Source: Sphingobacterium sp. GVS05A
Lineage (GTDB): Bacteria; Bacteroidota; Bacteroidia; Sphingobacteriales; Sphingobacteriaceae
Length of the DNA: 64,000 nt
Assembly (NCBI RefSeq): GCF_019969845.1
Contig: NZ_JAHXYR010000001.1
Coordinates: 62,001-126,000 of the forward strand
Reading direction: 5' to 3'
The translations under genes were made by a program, and so were the position numbers. The notes beneath the pieces are model-generated. The model worked only from the letters and a program-made list of their open reading frames with translations. It was not told where the DNA came from and made no database searches. How positions within the stretch are numbered: the first letter of the stretch is position 1; every line of letters begins with the position of its first letter. This document shows, in pieces, positions 52,124 through 62,594 of this stretch.

Positions 52124-53611
52124 ATGAAAATCAGAACTATATACCGATATCATAGAAATAGAAGTCTTTATTTTCTAGTTAGCATGCTTGTTGTAGGATT
52201 GACAAGCGGCTGTAATAAGCAGTTGGATGAGCTTCGTCCGCATAACGTTATTTTTGAGGATATCCAGTTTGAGCGCCCCGAAGGCTATAGCAAGGCTGTT
52301 GTGGGTACGTATAACCTGGTTGCTGGCGGTGCGGTAGCATCTTCCTTTAATTATAATGATATGCTCATCTTCCTCTCGGAGGCAAAGGGCAACACGATCA
52401 GGGCACTAGATGCTGAGGTGAACAAGAATACAGATGTGTTTGACTATGTCAACTCCAGTACAAAAGATCGTTCGCATACCTACGAGTTTTGGCGCGGAAG
52501 TTACACGCTGCTGCTGCACCTCAACAAGATATTGGGCCATGTGAAGGCGGGTGAAACAAACACTGAAATCTTACAGGCAAAAGCCGATGCCTTATTTTTA
52601 CGGGCTTATGTCTATTTTAACCTAGTACGTCTCTATGGCAAACCTTACCATCAGTCACCCGGTGAATCGCTGGGCGTTATGCTTATCCTAGATGACAAAA
52701 TCAGCCCAGGATTTGCACCGAAAAGAGCTTCGGTGGAACAGGTGTATGCGCAGATCATTAGCGATTTGGAAACATCAGCTCCTTTATTTGCCGTAAAAAA
52801 ATCAAACAGCTATGGCAGCAAATATGCTGCATATGCGCTGCTGTCCAGAGTATACCTGTATATGGGTGGAACGGTCGATAATCCGGTAGCCAGTGCCAAC
52901 CAGAAGGCCATAGAGTATGCAGACAAAGTGATCAAAGAAGGTGGTTATCAGCTTTTGCAGGGTCAAGCTTATGTCGATTATTATAAAACCAATAACATAA
53001 ACAACAAAGAGGATATCTTTGCGGTGAATATAGACTATTCACAGGGGCTGATCAGCAATTATTTTGCAATGCCCTCACGGATAGGTTATACTGGGGGCTT
53101 ATATCGCCCTTCTCCTTATTTGTTGTCCTTGCTGGAGGCTGACGACAAGCGAAATAGCTTTTATATCAGTAATGTAACACCGGGATATCCCGAGGATACA
53201 CGGGCCGTTTCAAAATATATGATCCGGTATGAATCACTTTATACTTTTTCACCCTTCCGTTACCTACGTCTGGCTGAAATGTACCTTAATCGGGCTGAGG
53301 CCTATGCAAAGCTAAATAATGCGGCCGCTGCATTGAGCGATGTCAATATAATCAGACAACGGGCAGGACTGGCTGTTTTATCGGGGCTGGAAGGGAAATC
53401 GCTGCTTAATGAAATCCTGAAGCAGCGCAAGCTGGAATTGGCATTTGAAGGGCATGCCAGCTACGATGAATTCCGAAATGGCCTGCCCATGGTGCGAAAT
53501 TATAAATCTGGCAGTTCTGCTGAACTGAATATCAGTCCGACCAACAAAAAAATAATGATGCAGATACCGGAAGAAGAGATCATCGCGAATCCTAACCTGG
53601 TTCAGAATTGA
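52124..53611 (+). CDS. SusD/RagB-type lipoprotein of Sus operon 2
   Basis: The ATG at 52124 gives 495 aa with lipobox TSGC and the SusD opening NKQLDELRPHN; the longer frame from 52067 is inside the SusC gene. Helical TPR-like core (YEFWRGSYTLLLHLNKIL, ADALFLRAYVYFNLVRLYGK) and C-terminal SusD signature (LNEILKQRKLELAFEGHASY). It acts as surface ligand-binding partner of the SusC protein encoded just upstream. Confidence 0.95.
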   Translation: MKIRTIYRYHRNRSLYFLVSMLVVGLTSGCNKQLDELRPHNVIFEDIQFERPEGYSKAVVGTYNLVAGGAVASSFNYNDMLIFLSEAKGNTIRALDAEVNKNTDVFDYVNSSTKDRSHTYEFWRGSYTLLLHLNKILGHVKAGETNTEILQAKADALFLRAYVYFNLVRLYGKPYHQSPGESLGVMLILDDKISPGFAPKRASVEQVYAQIISDLETSAPLFAVKKSNSYGSKYAAYALLSRVYLYMGGTVDNPVASANQKAIEYADKVIKEGGYQLLQGQAYVDYYKTNNINNKEDIFAVNIDYSQGLISNYFAMPSRIGYTGGLYRPSPYLLSLLEADDKRNSFYISNVTPGYPEDTRAVSKYMIRYESLYTFSPFRYLRLAEMYLNRAEAYAKLNNAAAALSDVNIIRQRAGLAVLSGLEGKSLLNEILKQRKLELAFEGHASYDEFRNGLPMVRNYKSGSSAELNISPTNKKIMMQIPEEEIIANPNLVQN

Positions 53612-53656
53612 GTTAATAAATATGAATTTTCATAACCATTTTAAATTTAGCAGTAA

Positions 53657-54865
53657 ATGAAAAAATACATCTTAAGCATAGTGTTGTTGACCAATTTATC
53701 GTTGGTTGCCCTAGGGCAGCAGCCTTTTGTATTGAAGGGCGAGACCATTCATGTTTCATCGCCCTATGTCTACCTGGGCTATCGTAGTGGAGATGGAAGC
53801 AAGCATACCCTGGACAGTGTAAAAATTGAACATAATACCTTTGTTTTTAAAGGCACCATCGAAGAACCAGTGATGGCTTATCTGTATATTAACCGTAACA
53901 ACAGGGGCATGGACGATCCAAATGCGGTAAGTTTTTATTTGGAACCCAAAAAGATGAGCATCCGACTTGAAAAAGACAAATTCAAAAATGCCCTGATCAA
54001 AGGTTCAAAATCACAGGACGAATGGGCGAAACTTGATGTTCAAAAAAAAGCCATCCGGCAGGAAATGGAACCTGTGCTTGACGAATACAGTCGTTTGAAT
54101 AAGCGATACATGGACGCGGATGCCGAACTGAAGCTTTTGGAAGCGAAAGTGAAAAATTTGAAAGAAGAAGCCTATGATTATAGGGAAAATTTTGCGCCAT
54201 TTAATGAACGGATGGCCAAATTGGATGTAGAATTTATACAGAAAAATCCAGATTCATACGTGAGTTCTTTCCTTATGCAATTTATGACAACAGGTGCCGA
54301 TCTGGACAAAATTGAGGGGCTATATAACAGTTTGTCTGATCAGATCAAGAATAGCGGTTACGGCAGGGAGATTGCAGGAAAGATTCATGGCATCAAAAAT
54401 GGTTCGCCGGGAAGCAAAGCATTTGAATTTGAGTCTACCGATATCAATGAAAAGATACTTAAACTTGCTGCATTCAAGGGTAAATATGTGCTGCTGGATT
54501 TTTGGGCGAGCTGGTGTGTACCTTGTCGTAAAGGGAATCCGCATTTAATAGATCTGTACACAAAATATAAAAGCAAAGGCTTTGAAATTATTGGTGTTGC
54601 GGACGATGATCGGAGCCAGGCTGCTTGGCACAAAGCAGTAGATCAAGATAAAATCGGTATTTGGAGACATGTACTTAATGGGCTAAAGTTTGAAAACGGA
54701 GAATTCGATAGATCCAAATCCATTTCTGTTCACTTTGGCATCAGCACATTACCGACCAAGATTTTGATCGATCCAGATGGTCTTATTGTTGGCCGCTATG
54801 CAAGTGGATCCGAAACGGATACTGAACTGGACAAAAAGCTGGCTGAGGTATTTGGAGCACAATAA
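53657..54865 (+). CDS. TlpA-family oxidoreductase with DUF4369, Sus operon 2
   Basis: 402 aa. Signal peptide 1-21, DUF4369 domain about 22-120 (HTLDSVKIEHNTFVFKG), a helical coiled region, and a C-terminal thioredoxin domain with W-C287-V-P-C290 and cis-Pro segment ISTLPTKILIDPDG. It is the last gene of the sigma-FecR-SusC-SusD-TlpA unit, 45 bp after SusD. A periplasmic thiol-reducing step on the imported material or on the importer is inferred. The transcript ends at the 17-bp hairpin. Confidence 0.9.
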   Translation: MKKYILSIVLLTNLSLVALGQQPFVLKGETIHVSSPYVYLGYRSGDGSKHTLDSVKIEHNTFVFKGTIEEPVMAYLYINRNNRGMDDPNAVSFYLEPKKMSIRLEKDKFKNALIKGSKSQDEWAKLDVQKKAIRQEMEPVLDEYSRLNKRYMDADAELKLLEAKVKNLKEEAYDYRENFAPFNERMAKLDVEFIQKNPDSYVSSFLMQFMTTGADLDKIEGLYNSLSDQIKNSGYGREIAGKIHGIKNGSPGSKAFEFESTDINEKILKLAAFKGKYVLLDFWASWCVPCRKGNPHLIDLYTKYKSKGFEIIGVADDDRSQAAWHKAVDQDKIGIWRHVLNGLKFENGEFDRSKSISVHFGISTLPTKILIDPDGLIVGRYASGSETDTELDKKLAEVFGAQ

Positions 54866-54930
54866 AAATTGCCATTAAAGAGCCTGCAAAACATGGGAAG
54901 TGCTGCCTTTTTTATTGATGTACGCATTAA

Positions 54931-54968
54931 ATAGTCTGTCTGCCTCTATTCAGAGGCAGACAGACTAT
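54931..54968. terminator. Perfect 17-bp hairpin between convergent Sus operons
   Basis: ATAGTCTGTCTGCCTCT (54931-54947), loop ATTC, AGAGGCAGACAGACTAT (54952-54968). The right arm includes the stop codon of the minus-strand TlpA gene, so it ends both operons. It lacks T-runs. Confidence 0.85.
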
Positions 54969-56440
54969 AAGCCTTTATAAGGTTTTTTAGCGGCTTCTAT
55001 CAATTCTTTCATTTCCAATTTGATATAGTCCACGTTGGGCGTGGATCCAGTAAGAAAATATCGGATATTTCCTTCCTTATCAATAATAAATTTGGCCGGG
55101 ATACCATTGACACCGTATTGAGCTGCCATGACTTTTCCTGTCTGTGGATCTTTTTGATCATCGTACAGCACCTCAAACGGATAGTTGTTTTTTGTGATAA
55201 AGGAGACGACATTTTCTTTGTAGTTCTTATCCCGCTCCCAAGTGTTCATAAATAGGAATTGTACTTCTTTATCGTTCGCGTAAGATTCTTGCGCAGCCTT
55301 CATTCCCGGGAATGAGCGTACACAGGGCTGACACCAGGTTGCCCAGAAATCCAAAATCACAACTTTTCCTTTTAAACTGGCCAAGGATACCTTTTCACCC
55401 TTTAGATTGAGCAGTTCAAAATTGGGGGCCGGTTTGAAGGTGGCCATCTCTTTGATATGGTTGCGGATGTTTTGTGTTAATTCCGTTTTCAGGGAAGCAT
55501 TGAACTGCTCATAGCCTTGGGCTGATCCGTTCAATTCGGTATATAATCTTTTAAGATCATCTTCAACGGCAAACTGCCCTTTGGCATATAACTTTGTTAA
55601 AATATTATATGCCTCAAGCTTTCTGCCGGTTCCCATCAGCGATTTATAGTATACCATGGCTAAACCATCCGCTTGCTCGGGCGCTGCTTTCAGCGCATTT
55701 TCGATATATTCGACAGCCTCAGGGAATTTTTTTTGTGCAACAAGGATATTCACATAAGCCGACATCGAGCTGGCATAACCCATCGCTGCAAAGCGGGCTT
55801 TGTTGTCCTTTTGTTCTTCCGGTAGCGTGAGGTAATAATAGCTATCATCCATTGCTGTCTTCAAAAGTGGCGCAGCGGTAGTCGTATCGCCTGACTTCAG
55901 GAGAATCTGACCAACTGGAATATAACCATTTCCACGCCAGAACCGTTCTTTCATCTCGCCCAGGTAATGAATAGCCTTTTGTGCATTTCCATCATTGGCA
56001 AAACTTTGTGATAGATTTGCCAAAACATAGTCATAAGTCAGTGGCTCTTGACTGAAATTTTTAACCGGCCATTTTTTGATCAGTTCAGTATACGCCTTTT
56101 CTTTCGCCGTTGACGTGCCTGCATTGTAGAAGACATCTGTGATAAAAGCATCACGCGTGATAGCGCCCTTTGGGTATTTTTTCTTGGCGATATTTTCAAC
56201 GATCGTCATTTCGTTTTCTTTGTCCAGCGAACGGAGAATATTGATGGTGGAATGATAGTCCGTTTCTGTTTTGTAACCTTTTACTTCTGCGAGTAATGCT
56301 TTCGCTAAAGAATCTTTTTGTACTAATGTGCCCTTCTCAATAATGGGAAGGTATTGTTCGTATCTATTCGCTGTTTGTTGTTGCGCATAACCTACTGTCG
56401 TTGCGAGCAAGAATGCTAGTGTTAAAGCTTTTACTTTCAT
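54965..56440 (-). CDS. TlpA-family oxidoreductase with helical repeats, Sus operon 3
   Basis: 491 aa. Signal peptide 1-19 (cut before QQQTANRY). The long middle region is helical with TPR-like units (NAQKAIHYLGEMKERFWRGN, FPEAVEYIENALKAAPEQAD). C-terminal thioredoxin domain with W-C370-Q-P-C373 and cis-Pro loop VNGIPAKFIIDKEG. Unlike the operon 2 protein there is no DUF4369, so the two terminal genes are analogous rather than simple duplicates. It follows the SusD gene by 11 bp. Confidence 0.9.
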   Translation of the reverse strand: MKVKALTLAFLLATTVGYAQQQTANRYEQYLPIIEKGTLVQKDSLAKALLAEVKGYKTETDYHSTINILRSLDKENEMTIVENIAKKKYPKGAITRDAFITDVFYNAGTSTAKEKAYTELIKKWPVKNFSQEPLTYDYVLANLSQSFANDGNAQKAIHYLGEMKERFWRGNGYIPVGQILLKSGDTTTAAPLLKTAMDDSYYYLTLPEEQKDNKARFAAMGYASSMSAYVNILVAQKKFPEAVEYIENALKAAPEQADGLAMVYYKSLMGTGRKLEAYNILTKLYAKGQFAVEDDLKRLYTELNGSAQGYEQFNASLKTELTQNIRNHIKEMATFKPAPNFELLNLKGEKVSLASLKGKVVILDFWATWCQPCVRSFPGMKAAQESYANDKEVQFLFMNTWERDKNYKENVVSFITKNNYPFEVLYDDQKDPQTGKVMAAQYGVNGIPAKFIIDKEGNIRYFLTGSTPNVDYIKLEMKELIEAAKKPYKGL

Positions 56441-56451
56441 GGTTTTTTGTT

Positions 56452-57855
56452 TTATTTTTCAACATTCTGTTTAATAGACCCGTTGCCCGGATTCTCTGTT
56501 GCTCCTAATGGAAAGGGCATAATCCAGAGGTGTGATGTTGGGCTCAGTTGGACCGTCTTGCCGTCGATCGTTTTGGTCAGTGTGGTCGCAAGCGTACTTT
56601 CTTTGTTGAGGCGTTTGTAATCTGCAAACGGGATAATGGAATGAATCAGCTCATTCTGTTTAAGCCGCTGTATTTTTTTTATAGCATCAGTGGTATTTTG
56701 TGCGGTCAGGGCGGTATAATTTGCCGCAAGGATCCTTGTCTTGCGGACTTTGTTGACAAGATCCATTGCCTTTAGGATATTTCCCTGACGTGCCTGACAT
56801 TCTGCGGCAATCAGATAAACTTCGACAGTCGTCAAGCCCTGTGTGTTATAGAATCCGGTCATTGTGCTGGTATAATAGGTGTTGGGCACGACCGTACGCA
56901 ACTTCCAGCGTGCAGCGAATTTACTGTCTCCCTTTTCAAATCCAGCTGCGCGTTCTACCTGCAGGGATAATTCCGCAGCAGTATAGTTTGGTGATTGGCC
57001 ATGTCTGAAATAGTAATTCTCGACATAGGCAAAATCCATGGGCGTCTTTTTCAAGGCATAGTTCGCAGGCTCTTCGATCTGCGATTTATTGGTATTATAG
57101 TAAGCTGTCCAGTCATAAAGTTTGTCATTGTATTCCAGTGCTTTTTCGCTATTTTCCAACGCATCCTGATAGTTGTCCATTTGTAAGTAGATACGTGCCA
57201 ATAATGCATAGGCCGCTCCTTTGCCCGGATGCAGGATCGTCAGTCCCGTATTAGGTAGGTTAGGTAGGGCACTTTTGATATCATTGATCATGTAATCGTA
57301 TATTTCAGCGATAGTGACCTGCTTTGATGGAGCGGCTATATCTGCACTTTCAATCAACGGAACCGATAGCAATTGCCCCGCCGTTTTACTGTCATAATCC
57401 GCAGCATAATAATTTGCTAAGGTATAATAACTGATGGCCCGGAGTACCTTGGCGGTAGCCATCAGTTCATCACGTTGTTGGGCTGTGGCCTCCGTCATCG
57501 TCTGCCCATGCTCTAGGATCAGATTGCAGACAGATATGCTCGAATAGGCATAATAGTAGGTGCCTTCATCGGCATTGTTATAGACCTTCCGGTCCTCTTG
57601 TTCCTGCCAGTTATAGTTGATATCCCATAATTTATAATAGTTAAGGTTCGCCGGGGAGACAAAACGATCATTGGGCAAAATAATAGCCTGGAGGATAGGA
57701 ACCTGATGAACAGTTGCTTCATCGCGCAGTAGCGCCTCAAAATCCGCATAGGTTTGCGGGATTTTTTTGCCTTTGGGTAGTATATCTAGATATTTATTGC
57801 AGGAAGCGAAAAACAGAACTGGTATGATCGCAAGTAGGTATATTATCTTTTTCAT
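56452..57855 (-). CDS. SusD/RagB-type lipoprotein of Sus operon 3
   Basis: 467 aa. Lipobox FASC after signal MKKIIYLLAIIPVLFFAS, then NKYLDILPKGKKIPQTYADF, the usual SusD opening. Helical core with TAKVLRAISYYTLANYYAAD; the C-terminal region retains IQRLKQNELIHSIIPFADYKRLN, a variant of the LxERxxELxxE signature. It pairs with the SusC protein encoded 12 bp upstream. Confidence 0.95.
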   Translation of the reverse strand: MKKIIYLLAIIPVLFFASCNKYLDILPKGKKIPQTYADFEALLRDEATVHQVPILQAIILPNDRFVSPANLNYYKLWDINYNWQEQEDRKVYNNADEGTYYYAYSSISVCNLILEHGQTMTEATAQQRDELMATAKVLRAISYYTLANYYAADYDSKTAGQLLSVPLIESADIAAPSKQVTIAEIYDYMINDIKSALPNLPNTGLTILHPGKGAAYALLARIYLQMDNYQDALENSEKALEYNDKLYDWTAYYNTNKSQIEEPANYALKKTPMDFAYVENYYFRHGQSPNYTAAELSLQVERAAGFEKGDSKFAARWKLRTVVPNTYYTSTMTGFYNTQGLTTVEVYLIAAECQARQGNILKAMDLVNKVRKTRILAANYTALTAQNTTDAIKKIQRLKQNELIHSIIPFADYKRLNKESTLATTLTKTIDGKTVQLSPTSHLWIMPFPLGATENPGNGSIKQNVEK

Positions 57856-57867
57856 AAGAATTTTAAA

Positions 57868-60800
57868 TTAGAAGGTTAGGTAAGCGCCAAAAACATAATT
57901 CGGTGTACGATAGCCGCCTAGCATATATTTTGCGTTGCTGGATTTGGTAAACATGGCTACATTTTCAGCGTTGAACTGTAACCTCGCCTGCGCCAGGCGC
58001 ATCTTTTTGACCCAGTCAGCCGGTAGGCGATAAGCTAGACTAATGTTGCGGATTTGTATATTACGGGCATCAAGTACATTGATGTCTGCATATTGGTAGA
58101 TGGTACCACTTGCTGAGTTGTAAAGATTTATCTCTTCTGGAAACACCAACCGAGGAATATCGGTCTTCAATTCATCGCCTTCCTGTTGCCAACGATTGCG
58201 AATATCTTTGTTCATCGGTGCAAGGGTTGTGAATGTCAGATAATTGCCGATACCCATATAAGGTAGATCTGCATTTCTGATCTTATGACCGCCTTCGTAG
58301 GTGAGCATCATTGAAAAATCAAAGTTTTTGTACGAAAGGCTATTTGTCCAGGAAAGTGTATGTGTAGGTACCTTCGAACCGGCATATACAATCGATTCCA
58401 ACGTCGTCGGAGTTTGTGTGGTTTTGTTTCCATTTTCATCATACACTTGCGGTATTCCCTGCTGATCGAGTCCGGCCCATTTGTAGGCATAAATCGCCTG
58501 GTATGGATTTCCTATACGGGGATAGGCATCGGGGTAATCCAATTGTAGGATATAAAATGGCGCTTTGACATTGACATAGGTCACTTTGTTCTTGTTATAG
58601 GCATAAAGTACACTGCTGTTCCAGCTAAAATCTTTGTTCTGCAGGATATTGGCGTTTAATGTCAGTTCCAAGCCATGATTGGTCATCTGGCCATTATTGA
58701 TGGCATAGGTTGAATAGCCAAAACCTTCCGTGGGTACACCCATGGTGGAGGCGAAGAGGTCTTTCCCTTGTTTTCGATAGTAATCCAGGCTTCCAGAAAT
58801 ACGATTTCTGAACAAACCGAAATCCATCCCAACATTCGTAGTGGTTGTTTTTTCCCACGAAAGTGACGGATTGGGACGGCCCGAGATTGTCCCTTGTGTT
58901 CCCCCGACGTGAGAATTGGTATTGTAATACGCTGTCATAAAAGGAGCAACATTTTGCAATATATTACCGCCGATACCATACGAAGTTCTTAGCTTAAGCT
59001 GATTTAACCAGTCCAGTTGCATGAAATTTTCCTCATTCAGATTCCATCCGGCACCCACGGACCATATCGGTTTGTTCTGATATTTTGAGCTTGTTCCCCA
59101 TAAGTTTGATCTGTCCCAGCGCAAGCTTCCCGTGAGGAGGTATTTTTTCGAATAGGCATAGCCAACATTCCCATAAAAGGAAATAAAGCGATTGATAGAT
59201 TCGTATTGACTGGCATAGTCATAATTTTGATTGAAAGAACCCACTGTACCTATTTTCGGATCGAGCATGGTATAGGTGAGCGCATCGGGATCAAAATTGT
59301 AGAGATTTTGAAGCTGAGAACGCATGCGGTTGTTCTTAATCTCGCTACCCAATATGGCATTCAGGCTGTGTCTTTCGCCAAAGTCCTTGTCAATATTGAT
59401 CTGTTGCCTAAAATTAAATGCATTATTCTTGAGATCCGTTGTCTTATTGATATTGCCATTGGGCATCATCAGTGTCGCTTTTCCATCCGCAATTAACGCG
59501 AATTGATTGACTCTCGATCGTGTATAATAGGAGTTTTTACCATAAAGAAGCTCGAATTTCTTATTGCTGATCTCATACTGAAAAGAGGCCGAATAGCTGA
59601 GCCAGTCTGCAATCTTTGCATTCAATTTGATGAAACTTCGGTTGGAGAAACCATTCGACTGTTCGATATTGTTTTTTATCTCGTCCAATGGCGTGATGTC
59701 CAGTGTATTCAGGCCATACTGTTTGATACTGTTGATATTTGCCAGACTCATGTAATCGGCCATGTAAGCGGTATAATTGCTGCCGTCGCTATTTTTTAAT
59801 GGATTGTAAGGCAGAAAAGAAAATCCGGGCGCTAGCGCATCATAAGTCTGTCTGTCATCATCCGCATAGTTGAGAAATGAGCTCATTTCTACTTCCAACC
59901 ATTTGTTGATCTGGGTGATATTCCGGAGATTGATACCCAGATTTTGGTTTTTACTGAAACGGTCTTCCAGGAGGTCCTTTTTGTAGGTCGTCGAAAAGTA
60001 GAATTTGCTCTTTTCCGTACCATTGGAAAGGTTCAGGTTGTACTGCTGGGAAAAAGGACTCCGCTTGGCATACTTGGCTACATCGTCATAATAACGATAA
60101 CCCTGTTGGGAGAGACGGTCTAGCTCGGCATTCATTTCAGATTCATTGATCTGACCGGCGTATTTTTTGAGGATGGTGCGAATACCAAGGCTTCTGTAAG
60201 ACATATCGTCTAACGTACTTTGCGCCTGCGCTGGCGTCATTGTTTTTAAATTTGGGTTTTTCGCTGCCCATTCCCGTTCGATTCCGATCATATCCGCGGA
60301 TGATGCCAGACGATCCGTATTAAAATAATAGGGGCTATGTGTCAGCGTTGCTGAAACATTGATTTCAGTCCCTTTATTTTTTCCCTTTTTTGTGACGATA
60401 ATAACAACTCCATTGGCCGCGCGTGCGCCATAAATAGATGCTGCAGCTGCATCTTTTAAGACGGTAATGGACGCTATATCTTCCAAATTGAGGTCGGGGA
60501 GATTTTCTACTACATTGCCATTGAAATTCATGCTTGTATTGTCTACTGGAAAACCATCGATAACATACAGAGGTAAGGTAACTCCCTTCATAGAGGTTGT
60601 TCCGCGAAGTAGGCCATTATGGTAACCTGCAATACGGCCTTCTAGCAAGCTTCCTAGGTTGTTGAGCCGCTGCTGCTGCAGGCTATTTTTCGGTAGGCTG
60701 GAGAATGCCCCTGTAGCACGTTCTTTGGCAATGGTCTGATAGCCCGTATTGATGGTCACATCAACTTCCGAAAGACTGGTATTGCTTGGCTTGAGTACGA

Positions 60801-61368
60801 TCGTAGCCAATTCTTCATTCGCATTGATTTCAAGGGTCTCGTAACCCAAGAATGATACAGCTAGCGTGGCGCTACGCTGCGGTGAAGTCAGCTCAAACCG
60901 TCCGTTTTGATTAGACTTTGTCGAGATATTCGTGTTTTTAATTTTCACCGTAGCACCACTGAGCGGGATTCCGGCAGCATTTGAAATTTGTCCCTGCAAT
61001 TTGTACTGCTGGCTTGGCGCTGACGGTGCTGTAGAAATTGATTTTCTGGCAGGTGCATTTTTTAATAAAATGGTTTTTTTGACAATCTTGTACTGGATGT
61101 TGTTGGCTGTAAATGTCGCGTCCAGGGCTTCCTTGAGCGAGACATCGTTGAGACGAAGTTTAACCTTTGGAATAGTTAGCTGTGCCTCATCATAGACAAA
61201 ATGATAGGCCGATTGTTTTTCAATCTGTTTCATGACAGAAAGAGCTGATTCGTTATTGGCCTGGATGTTAATCTGGCCGAAACTGTAGGAACTGCACAGT
61301 ACGGAAAAGCCATAGAGTAGCACGGCCCTGGCTTTTTTGTTAAGCCTGGACGAATAGGTTTGTTTCAT
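57868..61368 (-). CDS. SusC-type TonB-dependent transducer with STN domain, operon 3
   Basis: 1166 aa. Signal peptide about 1-31, STN domain 32-103 (SALSVMKQIEKQSAYHFVYD), Ser/Pro linker, carboxypeptidase-regulatory-like domain 127-195 (GIPLSGATVKIKNTNISTKS), plug 205-330 containing NTGYQTIAKERATGAFSSL, close to the motif in the SusC protein at 24622, and barrel ending GAYLTF. The shared motif suggests a related substrate class for these two transporters. Regulated through FecR and ECF sigma genes directly upstream. Confidence 0.95.
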   Translation of the reverse strand: MKQTYSSRLNKKARAVLLYGFSVLCSSYSFGQINIQANNESALSVMKQIEKQSAYHFVYDEAQLTIPKVKLRLNDVSLKEALDATFTANNIQYKIVKKTILLKNAPARKSISTAPSAPSQQYKLQGQISNAAGIPLSGATVKIKNTNISTKSNQNGRFELTSPQRSATLAVSFLGYETLEINANEELATIVLKPSNTSLSEVDVTINTGYQTIAKERATGAFSSLPKNSLQQQRLNNLGSLLEGRIAGYHNGLLRGTTSMKGVTLPLYVIDGFPVDNTSMNFNGNVVENLPDLNLEDIASITVLKDAAAASIYGARAANGVVIIVTKKGKNKGTEINVSATLTHSPYYFNTDRLASSADMIGIEREWAAKNPNLKTMTPAQAQSTLDDMSYRSLGIRTILKKYAGQINESEMNAELDRLSQQGYRYYDDVAKYAKRSPFSQQYNLNLSNGTEKSKFYFSTTYKKDLLEDRFSKNQNLGINLRNITQINKWLEVEMSSFLNYADDDRQTYDALAPGFSFLPYNPLKNSDGSNYTAYMADYMSLANINSIKQYGLNTLDITPLDEIKNNIEQSNGFSNRSFIKLNAKIADWLSYSASFQYEISNKKFELLYGKNSYYTRSRVNQFALIADGKATLMMPNGNINKTTDLKNNAFNFRQQINIDKDFGERHSLNAILGSEIKNNRMRSQLQNLYNFDPDALTYTMLDPKIGTVGSFNQNYDYASQYESINRFISFYGNVGYAYSKKYLLTGSLRWDRSNLWGTSSKYQNKPIWSVGAGWNLNEENFMQLDWLNQLKLRTSYGIGGNILQNVAPFMTAYYNTNSHVGGTQGTISGRPNPSLSWEKTTTTNVGMDFGLFRNRISGSLDYYRKQGKDLFASTMGVPTEGFGYSTYAINNGQMTNHGLELTLNANILQNKDFSWNSSVLYAYNKNKVTYVNVKAPFYILQLDYPDAYPRIGNPYQAIYAYKWAGLDQQGIPQVYDENGNKTTQTPTTLESIVYAGSKVPTHTLSWTNSLSYKNFDFSMMLTYEGGHKIRNADLPYMGIGNYLTFTTLAPMNKDIRNRWQQEGDELKTDIPRLVFPEEINLYNSASGTIYQYADINVLDARNIQIRNISLAYRLPADWVKKMRLAQARLQFNAENVAMFTKSSNAKYMLGGYRTPNYVFGAYLTF

Positions 61369-61399
61369 AGTAGGTGTGGGGTTAAGTTATCTGTTTATG

Positions 61400-62506
61400 C
61401 TATTGTTTTTTAAGGGTTAAATACACTTTATTGTTTTTCATGTGGCCTTGGATGTCAAAATAAGAAAGGATCTGCATGACATCGTCAAGATTGACGTTTC
61501 GAGGGATTTCTCCTGTTATCAGGCGGTTTTCGGCAGCTGTCTGGTCAACGACAAAGTCAATATTATACCAGCGTTCCAATTCGCGGACAATATTTTTTAC
61601 CGAGCTCCGTCTGAAGCTGAAAAGTCCATTTTTCCAGGCGGTAATACCGCTGATATCCGTGTTTTCCTTTTGTAGATTTGTCTGTGCTAAGGTTTGCTGT
61701 CCAGGTTGTAAGATCAGTGATTGCTGCTCTTTATTTTTGCGCGTGACTTTTACCTTTCCATGGACCAGCGTGGTGATGGGCGTGGCATTGTCCGCGTAAC
61801 TTTGGATATTAAATCCCGTACCCAGCACTTGGATTTCATCGTTCCCAACGTTAACTTTAAATGGTTTTTTCGCGTTGTGCGCAACTTCAAAATAAGCTTC
61901 CCCTTTTAAAATGACGGATCGTTCATTGGTGCCAAATTTGGCTGGGTAACTGATGGTTGATCCGGCATTGAGCCATATTTTGGTGCCATCTTCCAGTTGA
62001 ACTTGAAATTGTCCACCACGTGGTGTCTGCAGTGTGATCATCTGATTGCCCGCAGCAGTGCTGAGGTCGAGATTGCCCGTATTCAGCTGTACCATGCCAT
62101 CCCTATTGATCAGTTTGTCTTGTTGACCCAATGCAATTACCTCGCCATTGGGAAGGTGGAGGGTAGCTTGGTCATGCCCCGGTTTTATTGCGGCAAATAG
62201 TTCGGCAGCATGTTGCGTTTCTTTTTCGGAAAGCTGTTGCTGTGTATACTTATACATGCCAAATGCTGAGCTGAGAATGATGAGCGCTGCTGCAGCATAT
62301 TTCCATACCGAAATACGTTTTTCTTTTTGTGGAAATAAATTCCGATCCATCGCATCAAGTTGCTCCTGAACAAATTGATCGTCCAATATCTCGAGTGAAC
62401 GATTTGCTTTGTGCAGATAGAAGCTATGAATGATCCGCAGTTCTTCGGGGGACGCTGTCCCCGATTTATATTTCCGGAATATTTCTTTTAGTGTTTCTTT
62501 CTCCAT
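61400..62506 (-). CDS. FecR-type anti-sigma factor of Sus operon 3
   Basis: 368 aa. Cytosolic N-terminal region (LKEIFRKYKSGTASPEELRI), membrane helix about 68-86 (YAAAALIILSSAFGMYKY), FecR domain (TPRGGQFQVQLEDGTKIWLN, LKGEAYFEVAHNAKKPFKVN, IQVLGTGFNIQSY) and DUF4974 C-terminus (VKNIVRELERWYNIDFVVD). It lies 31 bp before the SusC gene and 88 bp after the sigma gene, all on the minus strand. Confidence 0.95.
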   Translation of the reverse strand: MEKETLKEIFRKYKSGTASPEELRIIHSFYLHKANRSLEILDDQFVQEQLDAMDRNLFPQKEKRISVWKYAAAALIILSSAFGMYKYTQQQLSEKETQHAAELFAAIKPGHDQATLHLPNGEVIALGQQDKLINRDGMVQLNTGNLDLSTAAGNQMITLQTPRGGQFQVQLEDGTKIWLNAGSTISYPAKFGTNERSVILKGEAYFEVAHNAKKPFKVNVGNDEIQVLGTGFNIQSYADNATPITTLVHGKVKVTRKNKEQQSLILQPGQQTLAQTNLQKENTDISGITAWKNGLFSFRRSSVKNIVRELERWYNIDFVVDQTAAENRLITGEIPRNVNLDDVMQILSYFDIQGHMKNNKVYLTLKKQ

Positions 62507-62594
62507 GCATTAGGCCGATAGCCATAAGTAGGCTATCTAATTGTAATGACGGCCAAACAGGGAAAAGGGAGTATAAAAAAAATAAAAAAAATGA

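Noticed and set aside
59206..59799. Three plus-strand ORFs of 60-98 codons inside the SusC gene of operon 3
   Set aside because: They are shadows of a 1166-aa gene with unmistakable domain order on the other strand.
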